A stretch of DNA of 64,000 nucleotides from Paragonimus westermani (Eukaryota; Platyhelminthes; Trematoda; Plagiorchiida; Troglotrematidae). The stretch's first letter is position 1. Every line of letters starts with the position of its first letter. The stretch lies in contig QNGE01001737.1 of NCBI GenBank assembly GCA_008508345.1, positions 54,591 through 118,590 of the forward strand, read 5' to 3'. Below the pieces are notes generated by a model. That model was given only the letters and a program-made list of their open reading frames with translations. It ran no database searches and was not told the DNA's origin. The translations under genes and the position numbers were made by a program. Positions 22,631-35,038 of this stretch are shown one piece after another.

Positions 22631-23429
22631 GAACACATTCACATCTGAGAAACACTAATGCTCGTGTTTGATTCTGCATTCAAGTGGAATGACCCACTCA
22701 TGTTTGTTAATGGGTTATCAGTTAACACGCCTGTTTCACAGGGAGGGGAGGTGGAGTTGAAATCTTCTTCTGTACAAGATCATTGCTGATCTGGTAAAAT
22801 AACAACGAAACTTAGGTCCTGTCCCGGAGAGTTTTTCTGACTACCAGAATGTTTGAACAATATAGGTGATGTTCAGTGTTACACGATTCAGCTCCCAGAC
22901 TAGTTTTGGCAGCTTACAGGTATATTACTTGTTTATCATATCTGTTATGCCGGATGCAAGTTGTCTATCGTTACTGGATTATTTTTATGGGTAGATATAC
23001 TAGTTTAACTTTTACGTTTACCTGACAGTATAAAGAAATGGACGGGGAATTTGTTGCCTGGGCTGGGAACCGCCTAGTTTATTGGTCTCTCATTTACTAA
23101 AACAGAATCGCGAGACACAACACAGGCTATCTCCTACACAGTCACCACATTTTTTGGAACATTACCTACATCTGTGCTCTTATACACTATTTTATGTTTG
23201 AAAGAGCATACGACATCCGAAATTTCACCTGAATTTGCGAATATGAGACGTGTATCGAATACTACTGTATTGTTGTCTATTGGTTATAACGTTTTCACTA
23301 CTTTTCTACTTACATAATAGAACAGAGAATAGTTTGATCCAGCGCATGCCTCTGAAGAAGTATTTGAAATCGATGAGTAGTAAGGGATTTTAATTTTTCA
23401 TAGAAATCGAAAATCACCCACAATCTACC
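22631..23429. other. non-coding, nothing recognised
   Basis: About 0.8 kb right of the inverted-LTR Gypsy insertion. No supported exon, repeat or motif. Confidence 0.4.
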
Positions 23430-23680
23430 ACAGCTTTTGCATTCCCACAGATTGTCCAGTCAATTTCCTTCGAAATGAATTATTAGATTCGAGCTTCATT
23501 CTCATTAGAGGTCATCAGTAGTGTGTATCTTCGGCACGTTCGGGACTGGAACTCCAACCACGTTTTCATGAGACAACTGTGTTGAGCGCTGTGCCACTGG
23601 CCCCAAATTAGGCATGATTGAATCATCATATGTGAACTCTCAGTTACATTCGCTTTTATGTCACACGTCAAGTAATATAC
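23430..23680 (-). repeat. tRNA-derived SINE, diverged copy
   Basis: Aligns by eye with the SINE at 26140-26450. Blocks such as ctcattagaggtcatcagta and gggactggaactcc (a decayed B-box on the minus strand) occur in the same order and spacing. Confidence 0.7.
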
Positions 23681-24579
23681 CAGAAAAGTCTAACATTGCT
23701 CTTTTAGTTGTTTGTTACCAGCATGCTTTTTAATTTTCAATCCTACACTGTTACTTTGAAATATTTGTCTTCCAATGCGATCCACATTCTGTCACACCTG
23801 GTTAGTCTGAAGTATGGATAATGTTCCCAGGTTTCTGAACGTGATTATCATTTGAATGGCCTTGAAATTCCAAAACTCATCTACTTCCGTTCCTGCCTTA
23901 ATAAAATATTTTCGCAGATTTTGATGTATTTTTATTATTTTCGAAAAAAACACCAATCTTTGCTATGACTGAGAAAAATAGCAATATGGACCATGGTTTT
24001 TTCATTGAGTTTTTAGCGACCGAAAAGACTGTTGCGTAGGAAATCTACCGGCACATATTGACCATGTACTGGAAGGGCTGCCCATTATATTCTACAGTCT
24101 AGCATAAAGTTATTAGATTCCGTCGGGAAATAAAGTCCACCGAAGATAAGTCATTCTCAGAACGGCTTGTGAAGGTCGTTTCTAATATAATCATCAGTCT
24201 TGTAAAACAGATCAGTTGAAGAGGTTCAACGAGTGAGTGTGCATGAGATGGCGACCAATCTAAGCATTGAGTTGCCTGTAGCGATTCAAAGTGTTCATGG
24301 ACATTCACTAATGCCCACGGTGTGTAAACGCTCGGTACCCAAAATGCTTGGTTCGAAGATGGAGCAGAATCCATTTCAGTTTTGGGCAGAAATTTTGTTG
24401 GTGATACAGATAGACTGGAACCATTTCAATCGATGATTGACTACCATAGCTGGGATATGGATTTACCATTAGAATATCAAGACAGGAAGAATCTAGACAA
24501 TGGAAGCACAATAACACTCCCCAATTTAGGAAGTTCATGGACTAATCCTTGTATAACACTTTGAAAATTGCTAACTTAC

Positions 24580-27500
24580 CGTGTTGTCAGTCTCCGTGAT
24601 TAGTGATTCGCTGGTGTTGTAGTTGATGTGTTCAGTTCCAGTCATAACGCTACAAAAATTATGAAGAGACCCTGTTGGAAAGGTTGTGTTGTCATGTGAA
24701 CTGTGTTTCGAGTCACTTTGGTCCTGTAGTTTGTGTGTGTAATCCATATCGAATTGTGTGGTTGTTTGTGAACGTTCTCTGTACTCTGACGATAGGCACG
24801 GTCTGCGTACCACATGCGATCGACCGTCAAGTCTAGAATGTAGCGAGAAAGTTGTCATTGCCGTTCTCCTATTTCCAAGAGTTCCTGTTGTGTACGTTGT
24901 CTGATGGGTCATGGGTTAAATAAAGAGACATTTATTCATCCAAGTACGTGCATCGACTCAACAAACAGACAAACAGTTAAGTAGTATTGAGTGATTAGCA
25001 AGTATGGTCGGAGTATAAACAAATCCACCTCCTAACAGCATCGTAACTATTCCCTCACCCGTTTTTGGCTGCCGTTTCTTGAATTTTGTCTCACATGCTT
25101 TAAACTTGGTTGTGCCAGGCCACCCTGGACGACACTTCGTGAAGTACTGGTACGTGGCTTCCGCTTTCTTGTCTGAATGCCTTCTTTCTTCATGGATATT
25201 GGACGATTCACCTGAGGGAGGGGAAATCGTTTTCAAGAACCAAATGTGTGCAGCGCATTAATAGTTGAAAAGTTATGTGAAATCCGCATTTCATTGGGTC
25301 GTCTACTATCTTTGGTCACTGTGTCGAACATCTTGTGTGAGGACTAATGGAACTGTAGGTTTATGATCGATGTTTCACATGTTATATGGCAGACAAGTTA
25401 CAATGCGCTTCTGATTTCTCATTCGAAGCAGTGTAGTTCTTTCTTTCATTATGAGCACCCGTAGATCGTTTTACAGAACCCATTCAGTTAGGACCCCGTA
25501 AGGTGATGACGGCGTTTATTCTTCATAGCTTAGATGGGCAGATTCCATTCATCGATCAGTCTAGACTTTAATTAGTTTGCGAACAAACTTGTTATCTACC
25601 GAGGTTCGTCGCAATTCACAGTCACTTTGTAGCAAGAGGACAGGAGAACGCTGTGATGTCGGGGTAAATGTGTTAGTACTGCAGTTAGTGGATCATCTCG
25701 TGATTATTCAGGAAGCGTTAGTCAGGATAAACAGATTTCATTTCTAGGCTGGTTACGTAACATTTTCTGTGACCACATGGATCGGGTCCTAAACAGTCTT
25801 GCCATTTGTGCTGCTGGTGTACTCTGCTACTAAATCTGACATATCTCGTTAATTACTCCACATCACTGTAGTTGATAACAATACTTCAGCGGGTGATCAT
25901 GACATCAAATCGCTACACAACCGTGAGAAAGCATTGTGTTACAGGGACAAATGAGAGAAGCAAAGGCGGTATTTACAAAATAGTCTATCTATTCACTACT
26001 GGGGTGTTCATACCTTGCTAAAAAACAGCCGGGTTGTAAGGTAGAGTTAAACGGTATTTGCATTCTTGTGACTTTCATTGACCAGTTTCAGTGTTTTCGC
26101 TCCTTCGCATATACCAATGAAACAACGACTAATTTCATTTTCAAGTTGACCATCATTCACATTTGATCGCAGTGTTCGCATTCAGATAGACTTTCCAGCC
26201 AGCCTCTTTCGAAAAGAAGCACTAGACTCGAGTTTCGCTCTCATTAGAGCTCGTCAGTAGTGCATATCCTTGCCACGGCCGGGATTTGAACTCCGGACAT
26301 TCCAATCATGAGGCAACCGTGTTAACCACTGCGCCATTGACCTCACGTTAGGCACGACCGAATTATCAAATCTGAACGCTCAACCACTCTCACTTGTGAG
26401 CAATGATCAGGTTGCCCGATCGTGATAACATCCTATAAGCACCAGTGAACGCAGACATGGGTGGTCGAGTTTTGAAGAAGATTTGGTTGCTCCACGGTGA
26501 ACACTCGTACTTTTTGACCAAAGATTTACGTTGCTGTTATGGTGGCCTTATGCATTTATAACTAGGGATTTCTAGTTCAGTTTCGAACTAGAGTCTCTCA
26601 AACAAAGACCGTTTTGGCCCCTGGATAGTGGCATCAGAAAATTAACATTCACACGGCACAGTTGTACTTATCGTGGACTATTCAAAACGCCGCTGCACTC
26701 CAGCCGATCCAAATTCTCGTATCGACTGCGTTGTTATGAGAAACCTGTTGAACCCGATCGTCTGAGATTACATTAACACAGCTCTTAACTAGCAGCATCA
26801 CTCCAGTGGTAACTCGGAAATTCGTTCCACACACCTTTTAAAATTTGCATGTCATAAATCCTATCCTACCAAACCCGGATTAGTGCTGAAGCTTTTAAAT
26901 TTTACAAGGCTCGACAAAAATGAGCATTCACTTGAGGTACCATAATCCTAACCTTATAACTGATTCACAACCGATGTTTTACAACACACAAAGTGTTTAT
27001 TAATCTTGAAACAGGATTTGTAGGGTATAAAAAAGGCCGTTTTTCAGTTATTCACAAGATATTTCTGATGAATCATGGCTTTCGAAGGAACCGCCAGGCT
27101 TAGGCACAAATAAATAACAGACTAAATTGCATGAGAAGAATTATTTGTTCGATTTGTTACAATTGTAAAAATGTCTCCTTTCACTGGTGGTTGCGCTGGA
27201 AAGTGCTTCGAACTACGTCGCATAAACGTAGTCTTCCCATAGGAGTGCTGTTTAGCGATGTGCCTCAATTTCTTCAGTGTAGCAAATGGTCCAAGCATTG
27301 TTTTTTATGCGATTTGACTGAATTACACGCGCTTCTGGTCGATTGCAAAATGCGCGTAATATTCGTACAACAAATCGCTATACATCGTTTGTGAAGAGTG
27401 GTCTTGCTATGGTACTTGCAACTACCGAACTGAAAGAATAGTTAAATGTTTAATGTAAACCCGAGCTCAACAGTAGTAACTGAAAACGAAGAACATTATT

Positions 27501-30500
27501 GAGGGATTAATTCTCGTTCAGAGGTACTAGAAAATATGCTAATCGAAAGGACACCAAAACTCCTGATTCATTTCAACAACCATCGAATGGATGTAACTGT
27601 AGTGACCTTTAAAGGTGAGATAATGAATGAAACTTGTTGATGAAGTGCAGGCATCCGCTAAGTGTAGGAAATTGTACACTCGAACAGAGTGACACCCCAA
27701 GCAGACGTAGAAACCTGTGTACAAAAAGCAGGCGGAAATGCATGTTTACAGCGTGATACTTAGGGGAAACGCATGATCGCTGACCACCATAATCCGGCAT
27801 AACATTCACATGTGTTGTATACAGTACTTACCTTATGGAGTTTGTAGTATAATCCACAGGCATTACAGACCGGGTCCCCTTCAGCATTTCGCCGCCATAA
27901 AGTTGTCGCTGACGTGTTACAGTTGGTGCACATTTGTCCCGGACGTTTAGAAGACTGACTAAAGTTGAGCTGTCAAAAGAGACGGATGGGTGTGACTTGT
28001 ATGCCCTTTGAACATTTGATGAGACAAATGTCCCACAAGGTAGCGAGTAGACAACCTATCCACTATTTTGCAATGTCAGCTGTCAACCTTGAGGTTGACC
28101 CAGAATTCTCCCTTGTAAGCACTTAGTAGCCAAGGGGACTGGAGCCCTGTCATTCCGACTACTCCCGACTGGCACTGGGTGGTCTGATGGTATCCAGTTC
28201 ACCTATGGCCCTGTGGGTCACCTGGAAGCAGTCACAATGCATATTCAGTCTAATGTGATCTCGCACTGAGCACCATTTTCTTTGCAATGTCAACTGGAAA
28301 ACGCCACGTCACACTACCTTTTCTGTACTTAAGTTGCGTTGCATTACTTATTATTAACCTGTAAAAAGTAGTCGCCGAAATGAAGCAAGACACGCTGGTA
28401 AACATCTAGGACAGATTCAACAAGGAAAGGAAAGAGTCAGCCGCAATAAACGAATGGAGTATGACTAAAACTAGTTTCAGTGTAACAAAAGCTGTCGAAA
28501 TAAAAGTGCATTACCTGGCTGTGTATAGGGAGAACTATCTAACACGGTTTCCGGGTGAAGCAATGAGTCGACGTGAGTAGGTCTAGATGAAATACTGAAA
28601 ACTATACATTCAGAGGACCAGTCTATTTGTTTGTGGATAATATTTTAGTCATTCCATTTATGCGAACAGTTGCTCACACATACACAAGTACCGTCAGACA
28701 TCAATGCAATTTTACACTACAACCGTTAACTGAATAGTCTGATTTGGTGGGTAGGATTTAACCAGCTGCTCGTGGTTGCCCACCGTTTGTCTAAGCCTAT
28801 CGATTTATTCCTTCTTTGGAAGCACAAAGTAAAGGTTGATCGAACGAAATTCGAACAGACAGCCTCCGCGTTACAAGACAACGTAAATCTGGTTACCTAT
28901 TCCAAGCGGGAGATAAACGCTGAAATGCTTTGATATAGCGGCTCCAGCTGATGTGAATGAATGGATCTAACCTCCGAATTCCTTCATGCAACATGAATAT
29001 CATTCATACTATTTTGGAAGACATTTCGTGGCCGTTCGAAATAATCTAGGATGCAATCACATTCGCACTACGACTTACCGTCCGGAAGCAAATAGGATGG
29101 TTCAACATTTTTAATGTTAGCTAAAAATTGCTCTCATTGCTCACGCTAGTTCTTTCTGGAAAAGGCACTTCCGTTAGTTATTTTAGGCTTACGAAATACA
29201 GTTGAGGATGATGTAAAAGCCAATACAGCCGATCTGACTTTTGGCTATAATCTCAGGTTACCAGGCGGACTCGATTTACTTGCACTTCCAGCACCGTACG
29301 ACCATGAGCGCTAAACAGTTCATCTGGCTTACCAAGTGAGGAAGCTAAGCCCTACCTACTGAACAATCAACAACCATGTGCGTGCACATTAGCCTGTCCT
29401 CTTGTTGTCATGTCCTTATATGTGCAGATGGTCTGTGTCAAATAAAGCAACCTCCATACGTCAATCCCAATCGAATCTTCACAAAAGACATGATGACTTT
29501 CACCGTTAATCTCAGCATTTATGAAAAAATCATCAGCTGCACCTCTTCTGTAGACCAAAAGCGTTCCTTGTCTGGAACACTGGGTGTCAGCAAAAGGCAT
29601 TCCGTTCCCGAAACCCCCTGTAATTGTCGACACGTCTACCTTCCCGTTTCTAGTCCCTGAGTGTATAGTCTCGGTAGGAAGCTTCCCAAACCGGCACGTT
29701 TTGCAGAACGTATTAACACTTCCTATTTCCAAAATAACGTTTCCACTACAACAGATATATACATTTTCTTACTCGCAGTTATATTCACCTACTAAATCAG
29801 GCTGTACTGAGTTATTTCATACAAGCACATAACGACCGAAAAAGCTCATTTTGGTCTATCCAAGTACTCATGCAGTTGTCGCATATTCACACAAAAATAC
29901 GAACGAAAACACGATATTTGTTTACACATACTTTCAAGTCTTCCTCAGTTATTTGACGCAATAACAGGTCCGTAACAAAAACTATGTTGCTTAGAATAAT
30001 GTCTACTCGCAAATCATCTATTTTCTTTTTTGAGCCTCATTGCATGTTCACAAGAAGAAAAGAAAACAAGGCAATAACACTCAAAATGACAAATCAGCCA
30101 ACTTTGTCCGTCGTTAGATTAGTATTAGTTGGACGGATAGGCTGACGCGACAAGCAGTTTCCTTCTGTCTGTCGTGTAGATATTTCGCTCTGATTTATCT
30201 TATGTCCAGACCATCTGAACATGGTGCGTGGACAGGCAACTTCTAATTACTTAAATCACGTTATTGGACAAATCTACCTCCATTGCTCTCAAGAGATTCT
30301 AAGGTTGGACATCCCGCTGAAAAAGAAACGAAGATACGCTTCGAAGGCCGAATAAGTTAAGTAGAAAAAACCTATCAATGCAACAACCATTCCGGATCGG
30401 ACTGCTCTCTCGAACTTTGACTCTGGTTGCCTCAACTCACAGAGGTCATTATTCCCTACGCGTATCACCCTAAAATTCTGAGTAACAAAATGTGATTTTT

Positions 30501-33500
30501 TTGTCACTCTGGAATAATGGGGGTATATGTAATTCTTACTAGCCTTCCGGAGGAGGTATGTAGCGAATATAAAATAATATTTTCACTAGTCGCACTTCAT
30601 TGTATGCTTTCGAGATTATGACTTTTCTACTCGGTTTGTTATTTTCTACTGTTCCTCCCGGAACTAAAAATGCAACTCGCTTGCTAATATTTTCTCTGTA
30701 CACTCTGTTGTCCACGATTAACAGTGTTACACGCGGTCAACGGTCTGGGTCTTTGTTTTCTTAATTCTTCGACAGTGAGAAACAAACTGATCACTAATTT
30801 GTTGGATTTTTCCAACAGTTCTATTCACGAACCATACAAAAGAATATGTTGAAATGGGCGTGTCCACTTTGACCAGTGAATAGACGGAATAGGTAGGCCT
30901 AACTGAAACTCACTAAATTTGATTCAACAAACAGTTGTTGAGCGTCAGCTTGTCGGTGACTTAGTTCTTGAACTGGAATAGATGCAGACCGAGCGGGTGC
31001 ATAAGTAGTCCAAGAACAGGCCTTGAGTGTCTCCGGAAAAAGTCCTACTTCATCACACAAGGAAGAACTTGTTTCTGTTGTCGCTCTTGCGGTGGGTGAC
31101 AGTCCAGCTAGGTACGGCGCCCCCAGGAGACCAATTGAAAGAGGAGAATTCCAGTCCCATCGCAAAGGGTCATAGGTGGTCGATGAGTATCCTTTACCAG
31201 GCGAGTTTTGATAGTTCTGTCGGTTTATAGAAATGTTCGTTAACGTTTGTTCTAAGGGGCCAGTTAAGTCCGGAATATAATGTGAGTACTGCCTCAGACT
31301 GATTTGATTCGAGTCAGACTCGCGTAATGAACCGAACTCCTTGGTCGGTGACGAATCAGGATTTTCTTGCAAAATGGACTGATGTGCAGATATTGTAGAC
31401 GGGTTAGCAATGAGGATCCTTGAGGTACATGTGGGATTTAGATGCCGATTAAGGAGCTTCGGATGCGTGAGGTCCAAATGAGAAGACAACCTGGGACAGG
31501 TAAAATAATCTTGCCGTGATTGTGCCTCTTTGTTGTATTCGGTTGAGTAACTACCAGGTTCCTCCATACGCTTGGAGGTCACGTTATCCAAAGCTGATGA
31601 ATAGCGAGGAGGCCCGGGAATTGGTTGGTGATCAAACCAGTCTGAAGAGCATATTAGGATGTATATGCATAACGAAACGTAGGTCGTTCCTGAAGGCTCG
31701 TAGCTAATGATAATGACCTGGGTACTACATAAAAATATTCGTAACGGCATTGTGTAATTTTGCTATAGTGTACGATCAAATGCTGGTATACAAAATTATC
31801 TCAACACTATGTTAATGTAGAAAAAATGTTACTGAATTTCTGATTGCACTTTGTATGAAATGTCACTCGTGCACACTTTATTTACACTCAGAGGAGAGGG
31901 ATAGCAAAGCTAACACAAAAAAGCTTTCTTCCTTAACCAGAAAAACAGATGAACACATAAAGAATTGCTTGTCTACCTACATGATTGACTGACTGACTGA
32001 CTCATTGAATAACTGAACCCTTGAAACGCGATAAGTACGCACACATACCTGATGTGGTGCATTTGTGACAAACAGGTACTGCGTCACAGCTTCTGCTAGC
32101 ACTTAGTACGCAGGAGTCACTGTAGTTCGAAGCAGTAGCCTCTATGTTGACGCAGTCGACAGACAAGTTGTCCATGAGCTTGCCCGCGTTCCTCGGTCGT
32201 TTTACATTACATGCGAAACAAAGTAGTAGACCGGTTACATCATCTTGAACCCAATTGTAAGGATCTGGATTACAGTGGCCACAACGTACGCACTGAAAGG
32301 TCTCACTGTCAAATGTGCTTGTCATATGGTTTTCTGTATCTATGAGAAGTTAGACAGCAAATAAATGGAAATAAAAAGTACACTGTCCTTCGACCTCCTT
32401 TGTAACAACACTAATGTAATTTAATCTACCTGCTTCAGCCGTACAACAACGAATTACATATAGTTTAAAGACTATACACAATCCCTTCAAATATTAATAA
32501 TAAATGATATAAGAATTAATGATGGAATAACTTTTATGACCGTATGTAACACTGGAACCTGCTGACGACCAGTAAATCTACTTACATGTGTTCCGTTGTT
32601 CCCAGTGGTTAATATTTGTGCTGAAAACGTTTTCTGTCCAAAAGACTTTATATCAGCGGCACATAGACGGCTTGCGTACGTATGTTCGAACGTAACATAA
32701 TCCAAATGTCAAGGTTTTCCATCAACCCAGCACCACACCCACCAAAGCCAACAAACGAATTCACCACTGTTCTCAACATTCGCAAGCCTCATCTTTTCCC
32801 AAGGTCAACAGAGTGCTTCCATACTTGACCAAAAACAAACATTCTCGGAACTGACAGCGAACGACGGAGTCTCCATTTTCACGACTAAGTGCTTATCTAT
32901 GCCTAATCGATAACTTACGTCATAATTCAATCACGCCAAGCTTCCGACAATAAGTGTCGGAGAACCCACTCACGTGTAACTCACTAAGATTTCGAATACT
33001 GACACAAAAACTTCTGTTCGAACAACGCGACACACGATCTGGAATGTGGGCTTAAGTTCCCTCCCCTAAAGTAACCATATTCAACTACAGAGATGACTAC
33101 TGTGCACCCAATCACTAGCACCCTAACACAAATTTAACATGAAAGCATTATCTGTGGGTGCAATCCTGCTCAGATTCTGTGCGCGCATTCGAGGCATCAA
33201 ACAGACTCTTCAGATAGCCTGACCATCGAAGTCGTTTGGGCAGAATGAACTCACATTCAACATCCCAATGTAATCTCGTCAGAATCTCACCGGATATGCT
33301 GTTGTTGGAATTCTGCTCCAACATGTAGCTATTCGATACTGTTTCTCCAACTTTGTCCACTTCCACATCTTGTTACGAGTGAGGTTGCTTCAAGGTAGCT
33401 TCAATCAGTGTTAGCGTGACGCTGACTGGGCCGATCTGATCCTACACCGATTACCTTGGCAACCGACGCCGTAAAACCGCGGTCACACGCCACACGTGTA

Positions 33501-35004
33501 TCGGACTTTGGAATGTAACCCGAATGTCAACTTCTGTTGTTTATCTGTCATATGACGTCACTGTTGGATCACGATCAGATGCAACCTCAATGACTTGATT
33601 CATGTTAGACAAAAGATTATCGGTGGCGCTGCTGCATTTTCACGTGCTCACAGTTGAGCTAGCCGCCTGACGTGTGTGAACGTTGGCTGAGTGCGTGCGT
33701 GCATATATGCGCGCAAGCATACCAACACACTGAGATCCTGTTGCCACTAGAGCAGCAGCTGCTGTCGTTTCGACCACCGCCGCCGTCGTTCCCGTTGCTG
33801 CAGTTGTTGCATTTGCGATTTCTGCTAACCATGCTGCCTCGCTTGTCATTGCCGCTCCGCGTGTTTGCTTACCTTATCAGTATGGGTAAACACACGTCCC
33901 ACCACCACCACCACGATTGTCAGCGCAAGCACAGCATCGGCCAGGCGAAGGTCGGTGACCAAGCCACGGGCGGGGCAAGTCAGACGGGACTACTGGGGGT
34001 GACGGGACCGAACCAGACGGCTCTGCACTCCTCACCCTCTGCTTCGATCTGAGGCGACGACACATCAGCAAACGACTTCCCACACACACGCACACGCACA
34101 CACTACCAACCGGCTAACGGGGTTAGACACATGGCGAATACCATCGTCACTGTTTATTGCGGGGGTGTGGTCGTATGTTTGAGTGGAATAATGTGACCAG
34201 GCCATGTTTAATGTCGGGCTGCTGTTGCTCTTACCCTGAGGACAACCTACATGGCATCTTCCGGCGGTGTATCAGAGACGGGTAAAATATCGCGCAGACG
34301 TGTCTTAATGCGTTTTAGAGCCCACTTCGCTGGTCTCCATGACCGATTAACTGACGGGCACGTGTAAATGAGACTTTCCGATTTAGTGTTTGAATCTCAA
34401 AAACCATATGATTCCAATATGAGGTCAGAGGTGTTTCAATAGCCCTACATCAAGGATCCAGGTAAAGCCGAAGACGCCCGTAATGTAGATTTATATGGTC
34501 AAGCCTGAGCAGCAGCCATCTCGTTGATCAAATATGTTGCAACAATTTTCAGAAACACAACCTCTACCAGCGAATGGTAGCAACGCATGTCAGTGTCGTT
34601 CACTAGAGCAGCAAAACAGGCTGTAAGATATCCGCACCAAATGTAGTACGAATGAAGTTGAATAGTTTGGGCGTCGTGTTTAACATGTTATTTATAAACA
34701 GATTGAGAATAACACAACTTGCTCGAAACGTCGTGTTATTCCCAATCTGTTTAGCAAAACAGGCTGTTTCAAGGTGAGTATGTCAGAGGTAAACTGACAG
34801 TGACATAAAGAATCTCGGAACAATCACATTATCTGCTACAGATAACCAATTTGCCCGATGCAAACCAAGAGAAAACTGCTACGGTTATAACGTCTGACAA
34901 GTCGCATGACCACTGGGCAGCCGGCATTCGAAGTCCGGATGTGCTTAACATCTCAGCCGAATTTGTCAGGAAAACGGTACATAAAAGCGAATACAGGTTC
35001 AGGC

Positions 35005-35038
<34 letters not shown>

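Noticed and set aside
24099..24538. Terminal exon(s) of the GATA gene
   Set aside because: Two coding-like minus frames exist here, but none has an acceptor in the phase left by the donor at 24579, so the 3' end stays unresolved.
34625..34752. Hammerhead ribozyme in the hairpin-ended repeat
   Set aside because: GAAAC is present, but no conserved CTGATGA is found across the copies and the stems do not match the hammerhead fold.
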